A stretch of 64,000 nt of DNA from Azospirillum thermophilum (GTDB lineage: Bacteria > Pseudomonadota > Alphaproteobacteria > Azospirillales > Azospirillaceae), in NCBI RefSeq assembly GCF_003130795.1, contig NZ_CP029354.1:1-64000 (forward strand), given 5' to 3'. Positions 7,454 to 18,132 of the stretch are shown here, in pieces. How positions within the stretch are numbered: position 1 is the first letter of the stretch; each line of letters opens with the position of its first letter. A program made the translations under genes and the position numbers. Under the pieces are notes generated by a model. That model was not told the origin of the DNA and did not search any database. It worked only from the letters and a program-made list of their open reading frames with translations.

Positions 7454-10400
7454 ATGAGCTTTTTTGAACCGAAGATCGTCCGTGCCAGCACGGCCACCGG
7501 CGGCACGCAGGCCAATGCCGACTGCTACGTCCCGTCGCTGTCCGGCGACGGCTCCAGGGTCGCCTTCCAGGGCTACGCCTACAACCTCGTCGCCGACGAC
7601 ACCAACTCCGCCGCCGACATCTTCGTCAAGGACATGGCGACCGGAACCATCGTCCGCGCCAGCACCGCCGGAGACGGCACCCAGGCCAACGGCTTCTCCT
7701 ACTTCCCCTCGCTGTCCAACGACGGCTCCAGGGTCGCCTTCTACAGCTATGCCACCAACCTGGTGGCCGGTGACGGCAACGGCGTCGCCGACGTCTTCGT
7801 CAAGACCCTCGCCACCGGCGCCCTCACCCTGGTCAGCACCTCGACCACCGGCGTGCGCGGCAACGGCGATTCGACCTACCTGTCGCTCTCCGGCCAGGGC
7901 AACCACGTCGCCTTCATGAGCGAGGCCACCAACCTGGTGACCGGCGACGGCAACGGCGTCGCCGACATCTTCGTCAAGGATCTCACCTCCGGCACGCTGA
8001 CCCGCGCCAGCACCAGTGCGGCGGGCGTCGAGGCCGATGCCGCCTGCTACAAGCCGATCCTCTCGGCGGACGGCGGCAAGGTGGCCTTCTTCTCCACCGC
8101 CTCCAACCTCGTGGCCGGCGACGGCAACGGCACCTGGGACGTCTTCGTCAAGGACATGGCGAGCGGCGCCGTCACCCGCGCCAGCACGGCCAGCGACGGC
8201 AGCCAGGCCAACGGCTATTCCTATGACGGCTGGCTGTCGGGCGACGGCCGCAAGGTCGCCTTCGTCAGCCACGCCACCAACCTGGTGGCCGGCGACAGCA
8301 ACGGGGTGGCGGACATCTTCGTGAAGGACCTGATCACCGGCGCGCTGGTCCGCGTCAGCACGGCGGCCGACGGTACCCAGGCCAACGGCGACTCCGCCAA
8401 TCCGGTGCTGTCGGCCGATGGAACCAAGGTGATCTTCCACAGCAATGCCAGCAATCTGGTGGCAGGGGACGGCAACGGCGCGTCCGACATCTTCGTGAAG
8501 GACCTGATCACCGGCTCCATCACCCGCATCGCCGAGGATCCGAGCGGCGACGGGCTGTCGCTCTCCGCCGACGGCAGCCATGCCGGCTTCCACAGCAACG
8601 TGCCGACGCTGGTCAGCGGCGACAGCAACGACCGCTGGGACGTGTTCGTGGCGGACATTTCCGGAGCGACCCAGCCGCCGCCGGGCGGCAACAGGGCTCC
8701 CGCCGCCCAGCCGGACAAGACGCTGACGGTGGCGGAGGATTCCGGAGCAACGCCACTGGCGATCACCCGGCCGACCGACGCCGACGGCGATCCGCTGACC
8801 ATCACCGTCGCCGCCGTCCCGACCGCAGGCCGGGGCGCCGTCTATCTGGCCGATGGCACGACCGAAGTCGTCGTCGGCCGGATCCTCACCGCGGCCCAGC
8901 TCGAAGGGCTGCTGTTCCGCCCCGCCGCCGATGCCAACGGGGCGGCCGGCGGCTTCCGCTACACGGTCAGCGACGGCAAGGGCGGCATCGTCAGCCGGAC
9001 CGTCTCGCTGGCGATCACCGCGGTCAACGACGCCCCGGCCGGCGTGGCGGACTCCTATCAGACCGCCGCCGGCAAGCCGCTGGTGGTCGCCGCCGCGGCC
9101 GGCGTTCTGGCCAACGACCGGGACGTGGACGGCGACGCGCTGACCGCCGTCCTGGCACAGGGACCGGCGCACGGAACGCTGTCGCTGGCGGCCGACGGCT
9201 CCTTCGTCTACACGCCCGCGGCCGGCTTCTCCGGGGCCGACAGCTTCACCTACACCGCACGTGACGGCGTTGCGGCAAGCCAGCCGGTCACCGTCGCGCT
9301 GACTGTCCGGCCCGCCGGCGCGGTCACCATCACACGGGCCAGCACGGCCACCGACGGCACGCAGGCCAATGCCGACTGCTACGTCCCGTCGCTGTCCGGC
9401 GACGGCTCCAGGGTCGCCTTCCAGGGCTACGCCTACAACCTCGTCGCCGACGACACCAACTCCGCCGCCGACATCTTCGTCAAGGACATGGCGACCGGAA
9501 CCATCGTCCGCGCCAGCACCGCCGGAGACGGCACCCAGGCCAACGGCTTCTCCTACTTCCCCTCGCTGTCCAACGACGGCTCCAGGGTCGCCTTCTACAG
9601 CTATGCCACCAACCTGGTGGCCGGTGACGGCAACGGCGTCGCCGACGTCTTCGTCAAGACCCTCGCCACCGGCGCCCTCACCCTGGTCAGCACCTCGACC
9701 ACCGGCGTGCGCGGCAACGGCGATTCGACCTACCTGTCGCTCTCCGGCCAGGGCAACCACGTCGCCTTCATGAGCGAGGCCACCAACCTGGTGACCGGCG
9801 ACGGCAACGGCGTCGCCGACATCTTCGTCAAGGATCTCACCTCCGGCACGCTGACCCGCGCCAGCACCAGTGCGGCGGGCGTCGAGGCCGATGCCGCCTG
9901 CTACAAGCCGATCCTCTCGGCGGACGGCGGCAAGGTGGCCTTCTTCTCCACCGCCTCCAACCTCGTGGCCGGCGACGGCAACGGCACCTGGGACGTCTTC
10001 GTCAAGGACATGGCGAGCGGCGCCGTCACCCGCGCCAGCACGGCCAGCGACGGCAGCCAGGCCAACGGCTATTCCTATGACGGCTGGCTGTCGGGCGACG
10101 GCCGCAAGGTCGCCTTCGTCAGCCACGCCACCAACCTGGTGGCCGGCGACAGCAACGGGGTGGCGGACATCTTCGTGAAGGACCTGATCACCGGCGCGCT
10201 GGTCCGCGTCAGCACGGCGGCCGACGGTACCCAGGCCAACGGCGACTCCGCCAATCCGGTGCTGTCGGCCGATGGAACCAAGGTGGCCTTCCACAGCCAC
10301 GCCAGCAATCTGGTGGCGGGGGACACCAACGGAGTGTCCGACATCTTCGTGAAGGACCTGCTGAGCGGAACGGTGACCCGCATCGCCGAGGACCCCAGCA

Positions 10401-10525
10401 GCGACGGCCTGTTCTTCTCGGCGGACGGCCTGCATGTCGGCTTCCACAGCAACGTGCCGACGCTGGTCAACGGCGACAGCAACGACCGCTGGGACGTGTT
10501 CGTCGCCGGGCTGACCGGCGCCTGA
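7454..10525 (+). CDS. Large extracellular protein: two TolB-like beta-propellers separated by cadherin/Ig-like domains
   Basis: A 1023-residue protein. Residues about 8-405 consist of ~55-residue WD40/TolB-like repeats with the recurring pattern SGDGSRVAF..NLVAGDGNGVADIFVKD..TGTIVRAST. A cadherin-like domain (about 415-525, ending AITAVNDAP) and an Ig/VCBS-like domain (about 526-620, VLANDRDVDGDALTAVLAQG, GADSFTYTARDG) follow. Residues about 625-1020 are a second propeller almost identical to the first. There is no N-terminal signal peptide; such calcium-loop-rich proteins are often exported by type I systems, but no RTX block is present. ATG 7454 has GAGGAAG eight bases upstream. The function is unknown; adhesion or carbohydrate binding is a guess. 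Confidence 0.85.
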   Translation: MSFFEPKIVRASTATGGTQANADCYVPSLSGDGSRVAFQGYAYNLVADDTNSAADIFVKDMATGTIVRASTAGDGTQANGFSYFPSLSNDGSRVAFYSYATNLVAGDGNGVADVFVKTLATGALTLVSTSTTGVRGNGDSTYLSLSGQGNHVAFMSEATNLVTGDGNGVADIFVKDLTSGTLTRASTSAAGVEADAACYKPILSADGGKVAFFSTASNLVAGDGNGTWDVFVKDMASGAVTRASTASDGSQANGYSYDGWLSGDGRKVAFVSHATNLVAGDSNGVADIFVKDLITGALVRVSTAADGTQANGDSANPVLSADGTKVIFHSNASNLVAGDGNGASDIFVKDLITGSITRIAEDPSGDGLSLSADGSHAGFHSNVPTLVSGDSNDRWDVFVADISGATQPPPGGNRAPAAQPDKTLTVAEDSGATPLAITRPTDADGDPLTITVAAVPTAGRGAVYLADGTTEVVVGRILTAAQLEGLLFRPAADANGAAGGFRYTVSDGKGGIVSRTVSLAITAVNDAPAGVADSYQTAAGKPLVVAAAAGVLANDRDVDGDALTAVLAQGPAHGTLSLAADGSFVYTPAAGFSGADSFTYTARDGVAASQPVTVALTVRPAGAVTITRASTATDGTQANADCYVPSLSGDGSRVAFQGYAYNLVADDTNSAADIFVKDMATGTIVRASTAGDGTQANGFSYFPSLSNDGSRVAFYSYATNLVAGDGNGVADVFVKTLATGALTLVSTSTTGVRGNGDSTYLSLSGQGNHVAFMSEATNLVTGDGNGVADIFVKDLTSGTLTRASTSAAGVEADAACYKPILSADGGKVAFFSTASNLVAGDGNGTWDVFVKDMASGAVTRASTASDGSQANGYSYDGWLSGDGRKVAFVSHATNLVAGDSNGVADIFVKDLITGALVRVSTAADGTQANGDSANPVLSADGTKVAFHSHASNLVAGDTNGVSDIFVKDLLSGTVTRIAEDPSSDGLFFSADGLHVGFHSNVPTLVNGDSNDRWDVFVAGLTGA
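7484..8431 (+). repeat. Direct DNA repeat, copy 1 (first propeller)
   Basis: This segment recurs at 9338-10285 with a constant offset of 1854 bp. By eye the two copies are identical except for a G/A difference at 7500 versus 9354. Similarity drops abruptly after 8431, where the next codons encode IFHSNASN here and AFHSHASN in copy 2. Since synonymous sites also match, the duplication is recent or kept uniform by gene conversion. Confidence 0.9.
9338..10285 (+). repeat. Direct DNA repeat, copy 2 (second propeller)
   Basis: Copy 2 of the ~948-bp repeat described at 7484-8431, in the same orientation and reading frame within one gene. The cadherin/Ig-like linker (8432-9337) is not duplicated. 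Unequal recombination between the copies would delete 1854 bp in frame, leaving a single-propeller protein. Confidence 0.9.
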
Positions 10526-10651
10526 CCGGCGGACGGCCGGGGCAGTGGTTCGGCCAATGGTTCGGACGGTGCGGGAGTTTGTGCGGGAACAAAGAAGCGG
10601 AACGCATGCCGCGATAGAGCTACGGCCGACCGTTCCGGTCCCCCGTCACGG

Positions 10652-10687
10652 CTCGCCACTCACTGCTCGCCACTCACTGCTCAGTGG
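10652..10687 (+). repeat. Short tandem repeat and hairpin before the DUF2249 gene
   Basis: The 14-mer CTCGCCACTCACTG occurs twice in tandem (10652-10665, 10666-10679). It runs into CTCAGTGG, which can pair as CACTG-CT-CAGTG just before the ATG at 10694. A role in translation or regulation is possible but untested. Confidence 0.5.
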
Positions 10688-10693
10688 ATCGTC

Positions 10694-11215
10694 ATGCACA
10701 CCACCCTTCCCGCCGGCCGGCCCCAGCGTCCCGAACCGGTCATCGACGTCCAGTCCATCCCGCCCTACCAGCGCCACCCGATGATCTTCCAGGCGGTGCA
10801 GGAGCTGGCGCCGGGCACCGGCTTCTCGCTGGTCAACAACCATGACCCCCGGCCGCTCCACCTGCAGCTCCAGTCCCTGCTCGGCCCGACCTTCACCTGG
10901 GAGTATCTGGAGCGCGGCCCCGAGGTCTGGCGCGTGCGCATCGGCAAGCCCGAAGCGGGCGAGGCCGCGGCGTCCCATCGCGTGCGCATCGAGCGAAACG
11001 GCCGGGTCGTGGCCGCCGACCGCTTCGACGAGCTCGGCCCGGCCGGCGCCGGGGCGCAGGTGTGCGAGGTGGTGGACTGCCCGCCGGGCACGGCGATCGA
11101 GGAGGTGCTGGATCTGATGCAGGGCGTCCTGCCGCCGCCGGGCGTCGTCAGCCTGCCCTACGAGCGGCTGGTGGCCCGGCGCAGCGGATCCTGCTGCGGC
11201 GGCATGTGCGGCTGA
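10694..11215 (+). CDS. DUF2249 domain protein next to the nir cluster
   Basis: A 173-residue cytoplasmic protein. The conserved DUF2249 core covers about residues 17-85 (DVQSIPPYQRHPMIFQAVQ, LAPGTGFSLVNNHDPRPLHL, FTWEYLERGPEVWRVRIGK). Proteins of this family frequently neighbour denitrification genes, and here it converges on nirN. The C-terminus ends in a cysteine cluster (SCCGGMCG) that could bind a metal. The biochemical function is not known to me. ATG 10694 has only a weak ribosome binding site and follows a tandem repeat. A Rho-independent terminator follows at 11260. Confidence 0.85.
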   Translation: MHTTLPAGRPQRPEPVIDVQSIPPYQRHPMIFQAVQELAPGTGFSLVNNHDPRPLHLQLQSLLGPTFTWEYLERGPEVWRVRIGKPEAGEAAASHRVRIERNGRVVAADRFDELGPAGAGAQVCEVVDCPPGTAIEEVLDLMQGVLPPPGVVSLPYERLVARRSGSCCGGMCG

Positions 11216-11259
11216 GGCCGCGCCGGCGCACGACCTTTTTCCGGGCGACCCTTCCAAAG

Positions 11260-11296
11260 CCCCTGCCGGACCTCGGGCCGGCGGGGGTGTTTCTTT
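11260..11296 (+). terminator. Rho-independent terminator of the DUF2249 gene
   Basis: A 10-bp stem with one G-U pair (CCCCTGCCGG at 11260-11269 with CCGGCGGGGG at 11278-11287) is followed by TGTTTCTTT on the plus strand. It lies 45 bp after the DUF2249 stop, between that gene and the convergent nirN. Confidence 0.75.
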
Positions 11297-11348
11297 GCCG
11301 GCATGCAGGAGCCGGGTCCCGACGCGCCGGCACCGTCGGGATTGGGGA

Positions 11349-12914
11349 TCAGTGGCTGGTCCCGCTGGAATAGTTGATCTTGTTCCAGACGTTGTACTTG
11401 CCGATCGGCTTGCGCATCGGCAGCCGCCTGACCTCCTCGAAGGTCGCCGCGTCGTAGACGATGATCGCGCCGTCCTCCTCCATCACCGAGACCAAGGCGT
11501 AGCGGCCGTCGCGGGTGAACTCGACATGCGCCGTCAGCTTGCCCGGCGCCGGGCGCAGGGTGCGGACGATCTCCAGGCTGCGGGTGTCGATGATCGGGAT
11601 GAGGTCGCGGTCCCTGCCCATGTAGGCGTCGGCCCAGGCATAGGGCGTGTTCTCGTGGCCGCGCAGGAAGAAGCCGGGACCGGGCATGGGAATGCGCTTC
11701 ACCGTCTTCCAGTCCACCGTGTCGATCACGCTGATCACCGGGTCCTTGAAGTGCGGCGTCGCCATCACCGGCCGGCCGTCATGCGTGAAGGTGATGCCGG
11801 AACCGAGATGCGGCATGCCCGGCAGGTCCAGCTCGGCGATCTGGCGGCCGACGTCCATGTGGACGACGATCCCCTTCTTCCCGTCGCGCGAGGTCGCCAT
11901 CAACTGGTCGTAGGGCTGGTCGAAGAAGAAGTCGTCGACATACTCGTCGACCTTCAGCTTGCGCACGGGGAAGGGGCCGGGCAGCGCCACCCCCTCCTCC
12001 CGGCCGGGTTCGCGGGAATGGACGAGGCCGGCATAGACCGGGCGGTCGTCCCACGGCATCTCCCACACCTCCTTGAAGTCCTTCAGCGCGGCGACGAAGG
12101 CGTTGCGCGGCGGCATGGCGTAGACGGCGGAGACGCGCGAACTCGCCCCCTTGCCGTCGGTGACGGGGATCACCTTCACCGGCGACAGGTCGCGGGCGTC
12201 CAGCGCCACCAGCGTGTGGGGCAGCGTGTTGCCGACCATCAGGTAGCGCCCGTCGGTCGAGACGGCGACGTTGCGCGTGTTGACGCCGGCCCGCACCTCG
12301 GCCACCAGCCCCAGGGAATGCAGGTCGTATTTGGAGATCCAGCCGTCGCGCGAAGCGAAATAGACGAAGCGGCCGTCCGGCGAGTATTTCGCGCCGCCAT
12401 GCAGGGCGAAGCGGCTCTGGAACCGGTCGAGCACGGTGAAGCGGTCGCCGTCGAGGATGCTGACGTGATGGTCGCCGGCCTCCACCACCGTGAAGAGGTT
12501 CAGCGGATCAGCCTGATGCTGCGGCTTGTCGGGCAGCGTCGCCGGATCGCGATGGACGACGCGGCTGGCGGCGATCTCCGCCATGCCCCAGGGCGGCACG
12601 GCGGGCAGCGGCGTGAAGACATAGGCGGCCAGCGCCTTCACCGCCTCGTCGGACAGGGTTTCGGCCGGGAAGCCCGGCATCTGGGTCGCCGGGCGGCCGT
12701 GGCGGATGATCCGCTCGGCCTCCGCCGGCTTCAGCCGGCCGAGATTCTCCGGCAGCAGGGCCGGGCCGATGGCGCCCAGCCGGTCGCCGCCATGGCAGGC
12801 GGCGCAATGCTCGGCGAACAGACGCTCCGGCTGCGGCGCCTGCGCCAGCGCGAGGGCGGGCAGCACGCCCGGCAGCAGGGCCGCGAGGGCGGCGACGGAA
12901 CGGCGGCGGATCAT
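11349..12914 (-). CDS. nirN: Cytochrome c / cytochrome d1-domain protein NirN
   Basis: A 521-residue periplasmic protein with a signal peptide (about residues 1-25), a class I cytochrome c domain with haem motif CAACH at 37-41 and axial Met region (ATQMPGFP), then an eight-bladed d1-type propeller (about 130-520, YSPDGRFVYFASRDGW... HLGSGITFTHDGRPV). NirN is paralogous to NirS and in known systems acts in the last step of haem d1 maturation, dehydrogenating dihydro-haem d1. It lacks the FLHDGGWD active-site segment of NirS and the propeller start differs, which argues for NirN rather than a second nitrite reductase. NirF is the alternative, but it normally lacks the cytochrome c domain. A perfect FNR/NNR box lies 63 bp upstream. 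Confidence 0.85.
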   Translation of the reverse strand: MIRRRSVAALAALLPGVLPALALAQAPQPERLFAEHCAACHGGDRLGAIGPALLPENLGRLKPAEAERIIRHGRPATQMPGFPAETLSDEAVKALAAYVFTPLPAVPPWGMAEIAASRVVHRDPATLPDKPQHQADPLNLFTVVEAGDHHVSILDGDRFTVLDRFQSRFALHGGAKYSPDGRFVYFASRDGWISKYDLHSLGLVAEVRAGVNTRNVAVSTDGRYLMVGNTLPHTLVALDARDLSPVKVIPVTDGKGASSRVSAVYAMPPRNAFVAALKDFKEVWEMPWDDRPVYAGLVHSREPGREEGVALPGPFPVRKLKVDEYVDDFFFDQPYDQLMATSRDGKKGIVVHMDVGRQIAELDLPGMPHLGSGITFTHDGRPVMATPHFKDPVISVIDTVDWKTVKRIPMPGPGFFLRGHENTPYAWADAYMGRDRDLIPIIDTRSLEIVRTLRPAPGKLTAHVEFTRDGRYALVSVMEEDGAIIVYDAATFEEVRRLPMRKPIGKYNVWNKINYSSGTSH

Positions 12915-12976
12915 CGGGGCCTCCAGGCTGCCTACAGGGCTCCGCAGCAGGATGGGAAGCCGGGCATTTCAAAGCC

Positions 12977-12990
12977 TTGACGACCGTCAA
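12977..12990. promoter_or_regulatory. FNR/NNR(Dnr)-type operator upstream of nirN
   Basis: TTGACGACCGTCAA is a perfect TTGAC-N4-GTCAA palindrome, the consensus of FNR/Crp-family oxygen or nitric-oxide regulators. It lies 63 bp upstream of the nirN start codon, a sensible distance for an activator site around -41. Confidence 0.85.
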
Positions 12991-13027
12991 GTGCGGGTCC
13001 GGCGGCGGCGGGCGGAACGGGCGGCGG

Positions 13028-13067
13028 AAAAAGGCGGCGGGGCGGCACCGGATGGCACCGCCCCGCC
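13028..13067 (-). terminator. Rho-independent terminator after the NirT-fusion gene
   Basis: On the minus strand a perfect 10-bp G+C stem (13058-13067 with 13036-13045) is followed three bases later by TTTTT (13032 to 13028). It lies just after the stop of the multihaem gene, so nirN, which has its own FNR box, is probably a separate transcript. Confidence 0.75.
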
Positions 13068-13095
13068 AGGGGACATCGCGAGGGGTCGCGAAGGG

Positions 13096-14814
13096 CTATT
13101 TCTTCACCGCGTTGATCTGCGCCTCCGCATTGTCGAGGGCCAGCTTGTAGTTGACCGAGACATGGTGGAAGCGGGCGTTGGTGTGGTCGTCGTGGATGGC
13201 GAAGCCGATGGTGTAGAGCTTGCCCGGTTCGATCGAGATGTCGCCCGGCTTGTCCGACACCAGCTTGCGCACCAGCGTCAGGGTCCAGGTCCCGTCGGCC
13301 AGCGTGCCGATGCCGGTGGCGCCCTGGCCGCCCTCCATCACGCGCTCGGCCGAGACGTAGCCGTCCTCCACCGCGTTGCTGCCGGACTTCCAGCGGATCA
13401 GGTCGAGGAAGACGCCCTGCTTCAGCAGCTCCGCCAGTTCGTCGGCCGGCTTGCGCTTGTCCCAGCCGCCGCGCGGGCTCTCCTTGAGCGAGATGGCGCT
13501 GCGGGTCTGCGGCAGGTACTTGGTCACCTCCTGCCCCGCCGGGGTGTCGGGCATGCTGCGGGCATCATGGTGGCAGGTGCTCCAGCAGCCGCTGCGGCCG
13601 GCATCCTCCACCAGTCCCTGGTCGAGGATCAGGGCGAGCTTCACCGGGTTCTGCGGGTCCATCATGCCGCCCTCGACGAAGGGGGCGGGGGTATGCGGGC
13701 CGGCCGGCCAGCGGAAGCGCATGATCAGGTTGGTGCCGTCATGGGCCGCCTGCACGGTCAGCGGGATGAAGGCCGGCTTGCCGGGGATGGGCGTGGTCTC
13801 CGCCTTCTGGCCGGTGACCATCTTCTTGCCCATGTCGGCCTGCTCGCCCTCGTGGCAGCCGATGCACTCCTCGCCCTTCTTGTAGGCGCGCGCCCCGCCA
13901 TGGTCGGTGCCGGTCTGGATCCACTCGTAGGAGGTCTGGCCGGGATAGAACAGCGTCACCACGCGCTCCGGGACGGCCGACCAGTCGACGGCCGGAAGAT
14001 CCCCCGCCGGGGCAGCGGCGGCCTGCGCCGGGACCGCGGGTGCGGGGGTGGGGGCGGGGGCGGCTGCGGGAGCGGGGGCCGGCGCAGGGGTCGGCTGCGC
14101 GGCCGGGGCCGCAGCCTGGGCAACGACGGCCGCAGGCAGGATCGCCGCCGTCTTGACGTCGGGAGCCTTCGCCTCGGCAGGTTTCGGGGCAGCGGGAGTG
14201 GGGGCGGCGGGAGCGGCGCTGGAGACCTTCGGCGCGTTCTCCTCCTCCTCCAGCAGATGATGCACCGGCTTGTGGGCGATGCCCTTGTGGCAGTCGATGC
14301 AGGTCATGCCGTCGGCCTTGGCCATCTCATGCTGCTTCCTGGCGCGCGGCTTCTGCTTATCGGCGCTCATGCCGTCGAAGGAATGGCAGTTGCGGCATTC
14401 CAGCGAGTTGTTGGCCTTGAAGCGCGCCCACTCGTGCTTGGCCAGCTCCAGCCGCTTGGCGTCGAACTTCTCCGGCGTGTCGACGCTGCCGAGCAGCCAG
14501 TGCAGCACCTCGTTGGAGGCCTGGATCTTGCGCTGGACCTTGTGGATCCAGTCCTTGGGCACATGGCAGTCCGGGCAGGTGGCGCGGACGCCGGTGCGGT
14601 TCTCGTAATGGATGGTCTTCTTGTACTCGGCGTAGACGTTGTCGCGCATCTCGTGGCACGAGACGCAGAACTCCATCTGGTTCGTGGCTTCCATGGCGGT
14701 GTTGAAGCCGCCCCAGAACACGATGCCCGACACGAAGATCACGGCCGCGCCGATCAGCGTCGCGCCGAGAATCCGCACGCGCCCGAGGCGTGACCAGAGC
14801 GCTTTCATCGCCAT
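13096..14814 (-). CDS. nirT: NapC/NirT-type tetrahaem quinol dehydrogenase fused to an ethylbenzene-dehydrogenase-like haem domain
   Basis: A 572-residue membrane-anchored multihaem protein. One transmembrane helix (about 14-37) is followed by the NapC/NirT domain with four CxxCH motifs at about 50-54, 80-84, 140-144 and 172-176, the usual quinol-to-periplasm electron relay. An Ala/Pro linker (about 197-270) leads to a second module resembling the cytochrome c-552/DMSO-reductase-type haem-binding domain (EB_dh). This holds a fifth CIGCH (317-321) and an unusual C-x3-CH (CWSTCH, 410-415). Typical NirT is about 200 residues, so the C-terminal 300 are an added module. ATG 14814 has GGAAGG eight bases upstream. 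The gene follows nirS on the same strand; it likely passes electrons from quinol toward NirS. Confidence 0.85.
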   Translation of the reverse strand: MAMKALWSRLGRVRILGATLIGAAVIFVSGIVFWGGFNTAMEATNQMEFCVSCHEMRDNVYAEYKKTIHYENRTGVRATCPDCHVPKDWIHKVQRKIQASNEVLHWLLGSVDTPEKFDAKRLELAKHEWARFKANNSLECRNCHSFDGMSADKQKPRARKQHEMAKADGMTCIDCHKGIAHKPVHHLLEEEENAPKVSSAAPAAPTPAAPKPAEAKAPDVKTAAILPAAVVAQAAAPAAQPTPAPAPAPAAAPAPTPAPAVPAQAAAAPAGDLPAVDWSAVPERVVTLFYPGQTSYEWIQTGTDHGGARAYKKGEECIGCHEGEQADMGKKMVTGQKAETTPIPGKPAFIPLTVQAAHDGTNLIMRFRWPAGPHTPAPFVEGGMMDPQNPVKLALILDQGLVEDAGRSGCWSTCHHDARSMPDTPAGQEVTKYLPQTRSAISLKESPRGGWDKRKPADELAELLKQGVFLDLIRWKSGSNAVEDGYVSAERVMEGGQGATGIGTLADGTWTLTLVRKLVSDKPGDISIEPGKLYTIGFAIHDDHTNARFHHVSVNYKLALDNAEAQINAVKK

Positions 14815-14846
14815 GTCGTCACCCTTCCTAAGCAATGGAATTGAAT

Positions 14847-14877
14847 GGGGCGGGCGGGTTGCCGGACCACCCGCCCC
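14847..14877 (-). other. Intergenic hairpin between nirS and the NirT-fusion gene
   Basis: GGGGCGGG (14847-14854) pairs perfectly with CCCGCCCC (14870-14877), 24 bp after the nirS stop. There is no T run, so it is more likely an mRNA-stabilising or partial-termination element, allowing more nirS than nirT message, than a full terminator. Confidence 0.45.
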
Positions 14878-14900
14878 ACGCCGCCGGCGGACCGGACGGG

Positions 14901-16631
<1,731 letters not shown>

Positions 16632-16913
16632 TCATCGGTCCATGCGGCCTTACTTGACCTTGGGTAATTGGAGCTTCTTTGGCGGTAATTCGATAAATTC
16701 CAATCAGGCCCGTCCATTACTTTGATACGGAAGGAATGCGACTTGACCATGCGCAAGTGGAGCGGCGACGCCCGCGGCGTCCCGGCCGGCCCTTTGGGAA
16801 TTTCCAACGGCGGCCGCACGCAAGCAGGGCAGCCCCGTGACGTCTTCACGGCCAAGCCGGTTGACATCGGACCATGGGAGCGGACCATGGGAGCGGAACA
16901 AACTGACGGCGCT

Positions 16914-17564
16914 ATGGCGATGATCCCCCTGAGGCGACGCGAACTTCTGGCCGGGTGCGGCGTGCTGGTCCTGATGCCGGCCGTCGCCCTGGCGCAGCCG
17001 GTGACAGCCCGACGGCTCTCCCTGCGCAACGCGCACACCGGCGAGACCTTCGACGGACCCTACCGCGACGCCTCCGGCCCGCTGCCCGACGCCATGGCGG
17101 ACCTCGGCCGGTTCCTGCGCGACCACCGGGCCAACAAGGTCGGTCCGGTCGACGTCGGGACGCTCGACCTGCTGGCCGACGTCATGGAGGCGGTGGCCCA
17201 GAGCAAGGCGACCGTGCTGTCGGCCTTCCGCACTCCGGAGACCAACGCCAAGCTGGCGAGCAAGGGGCTGGGCGTGGCGGAGCACAGCCAGCACCTGCTG
17301 GGCAAGGCGCTGGACGTCACCTTCCCGTCGCGCCTGCCCGACGCGCACCGCAAGGCGCTGGAGATGAAGCGCGGCGGCGTCGGCTGGTATCCGCGCTCCT
17401 TCTTCCTGCATCTCGACACCGGCCCGGTGCGGAGCTGGGAGCTGTTCGGCCGCGACCTCGACAACCTGTTCGCTCCGGGGGTTCGGGGACGGCTGCGCAC
17501 GGTCGCCGACCGCATGAAGCTGCACCGCGCCATCGCCCGCCGCCGCCTCTCGGCGGGCCGCTGA
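16914..17564 (+). CDS. DUF882 / M15-family (YcbK, MepK-like) peptidoglycan peptidase
   Basis: A 216-residue exported protein. The N-terminus (IPLRRRELLAGCGVLVLMPA) is a Tat-like signal. The peptidase domain covers about 30-190, with the M15/VanY-like metal motifs: LSAFRTPETNAKLASK, then SQHLLGKALDVTFP (His and Asp ligands) and FFLHLDTG (final His). Relatives cleave peptidoglycan cross-links. The frame is open upstream to 16722, but that part has poor coding character and no signal peptide, so I place the start at ATG 16914 (16887 is an alternative). The gene is divergent from nirS. It lies upstream of the cobalamin riboswitch, but no functional link is evident. Confidence 0.85.
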   Translation: MAMIPLRRRELLAGCGVLVLMPAVALAQPVTARRLSLRNAHTGETFDGPYRDASGPLPDAMADLGRFLRDHRANKVGPVDVGTLDLLADVMEAVAQSKATVLSAFRTPETNAKLASKGLGVAEHSQHLLGKALDVTFPSRLPDAHRKALEMKRGGVGWYPRSFFLHLDTGPVRSWELFGRDLDNLFAPGVRGRLRTVADRMKLHRAIARRRLSAGR

Positions 17565-17649
17565 CCGGCCGCCCTGCCCCGCCTGCCCGGCCTCGCCTGC
17601 CTGAGCGTCCGTTCTACTCTTCATTGACAGGCCGGGGTGCCGCCCCTAT

Positions 17650-17870
17650 CACTGGTTCCATCGTCAGCGGTTCTCCACGGCGAAAGCCGGGGGATTAAAA
17701 GGGAACGACGGAAGGACGGGAGCCTCTCCCGTGCAAGCCGTGGCTGTCCCCGCAACTGTGAGCGGCGAGTCGGTGCCAACCAGGGCCACTGACCGAAGGT
17801 CCCCGGACCCGGTCGGGAAGGCGGCAGCGATGACGACCCGCGAGCCAGGAGACCTGCCTCTGACGGCGTC
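17650..17870 (+). ncRNA. Cobalamin (adenosylcobalamin) riboswitch
   Basis: The plus strand contains the conserved cobalamin-riboswitch elements in order: AAAAGGGAAC, then GCCGTGGCTGTCCCCGCAAC (the B12 box region), CCACTGACC, GTCGGGAAGGC, and finally GAGCCAGGAGACCTGCC. Boundaries are approximate. Just after it, GCGTCAC (17866-17872) can pair with GTGACGC around 17919, a possible expression platform. The next plausible coding sequence starts only at 18133, and no recognised B12 or cobalt gene follows, so the switch looks orphaned or controls an unknown gene. Confidence 0.95.
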
Positions 17871-18132
17871 ACTTTGCCTTCGGTCGGGGTGTGCCGGGGG
17901 TGCGGGAAACCCGTTGTGGTGACGCGTCCATCGACGTTGCCACGGCCGGTTCCCGAAGCGGTGCCCAGTCTCCCCTTCGCGTCCTGCCGTCGAACGGACC
18001 TTGCGGTCCGGGCAGCGTCCGTTCAACGGCCCCCGGTGGGCCGGGTCCGGATGCGCGCTCGCGGGGATGGCCTTGCACGGCCCTGCCCGTCCGACCCCGC
18101 GCCTTCAGACCCGCGACAGGACGTGGTGCGGC

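Noticed and set aside
7061..10447. A 1128-codon minus-strand frame opposite the beta-propeller gene
   Set aside because: The repeats simply mirror the propeller repeats of the plus-strand gene, and the frame has no ribosome binding site or recognisable domain.
11349..12914. A second cytochrome cd1 nitrite reductase
   Set aside because: The protein lacks the FLHDGGWD active-site segment of NirS and matches the NirN arrangement.
11295..12980. 561-codon plus-strand frame opposite nirN
   Set aside because: Shadow of nirN with no family match; nirN has signal peptide, haem motif and d1 propeller.
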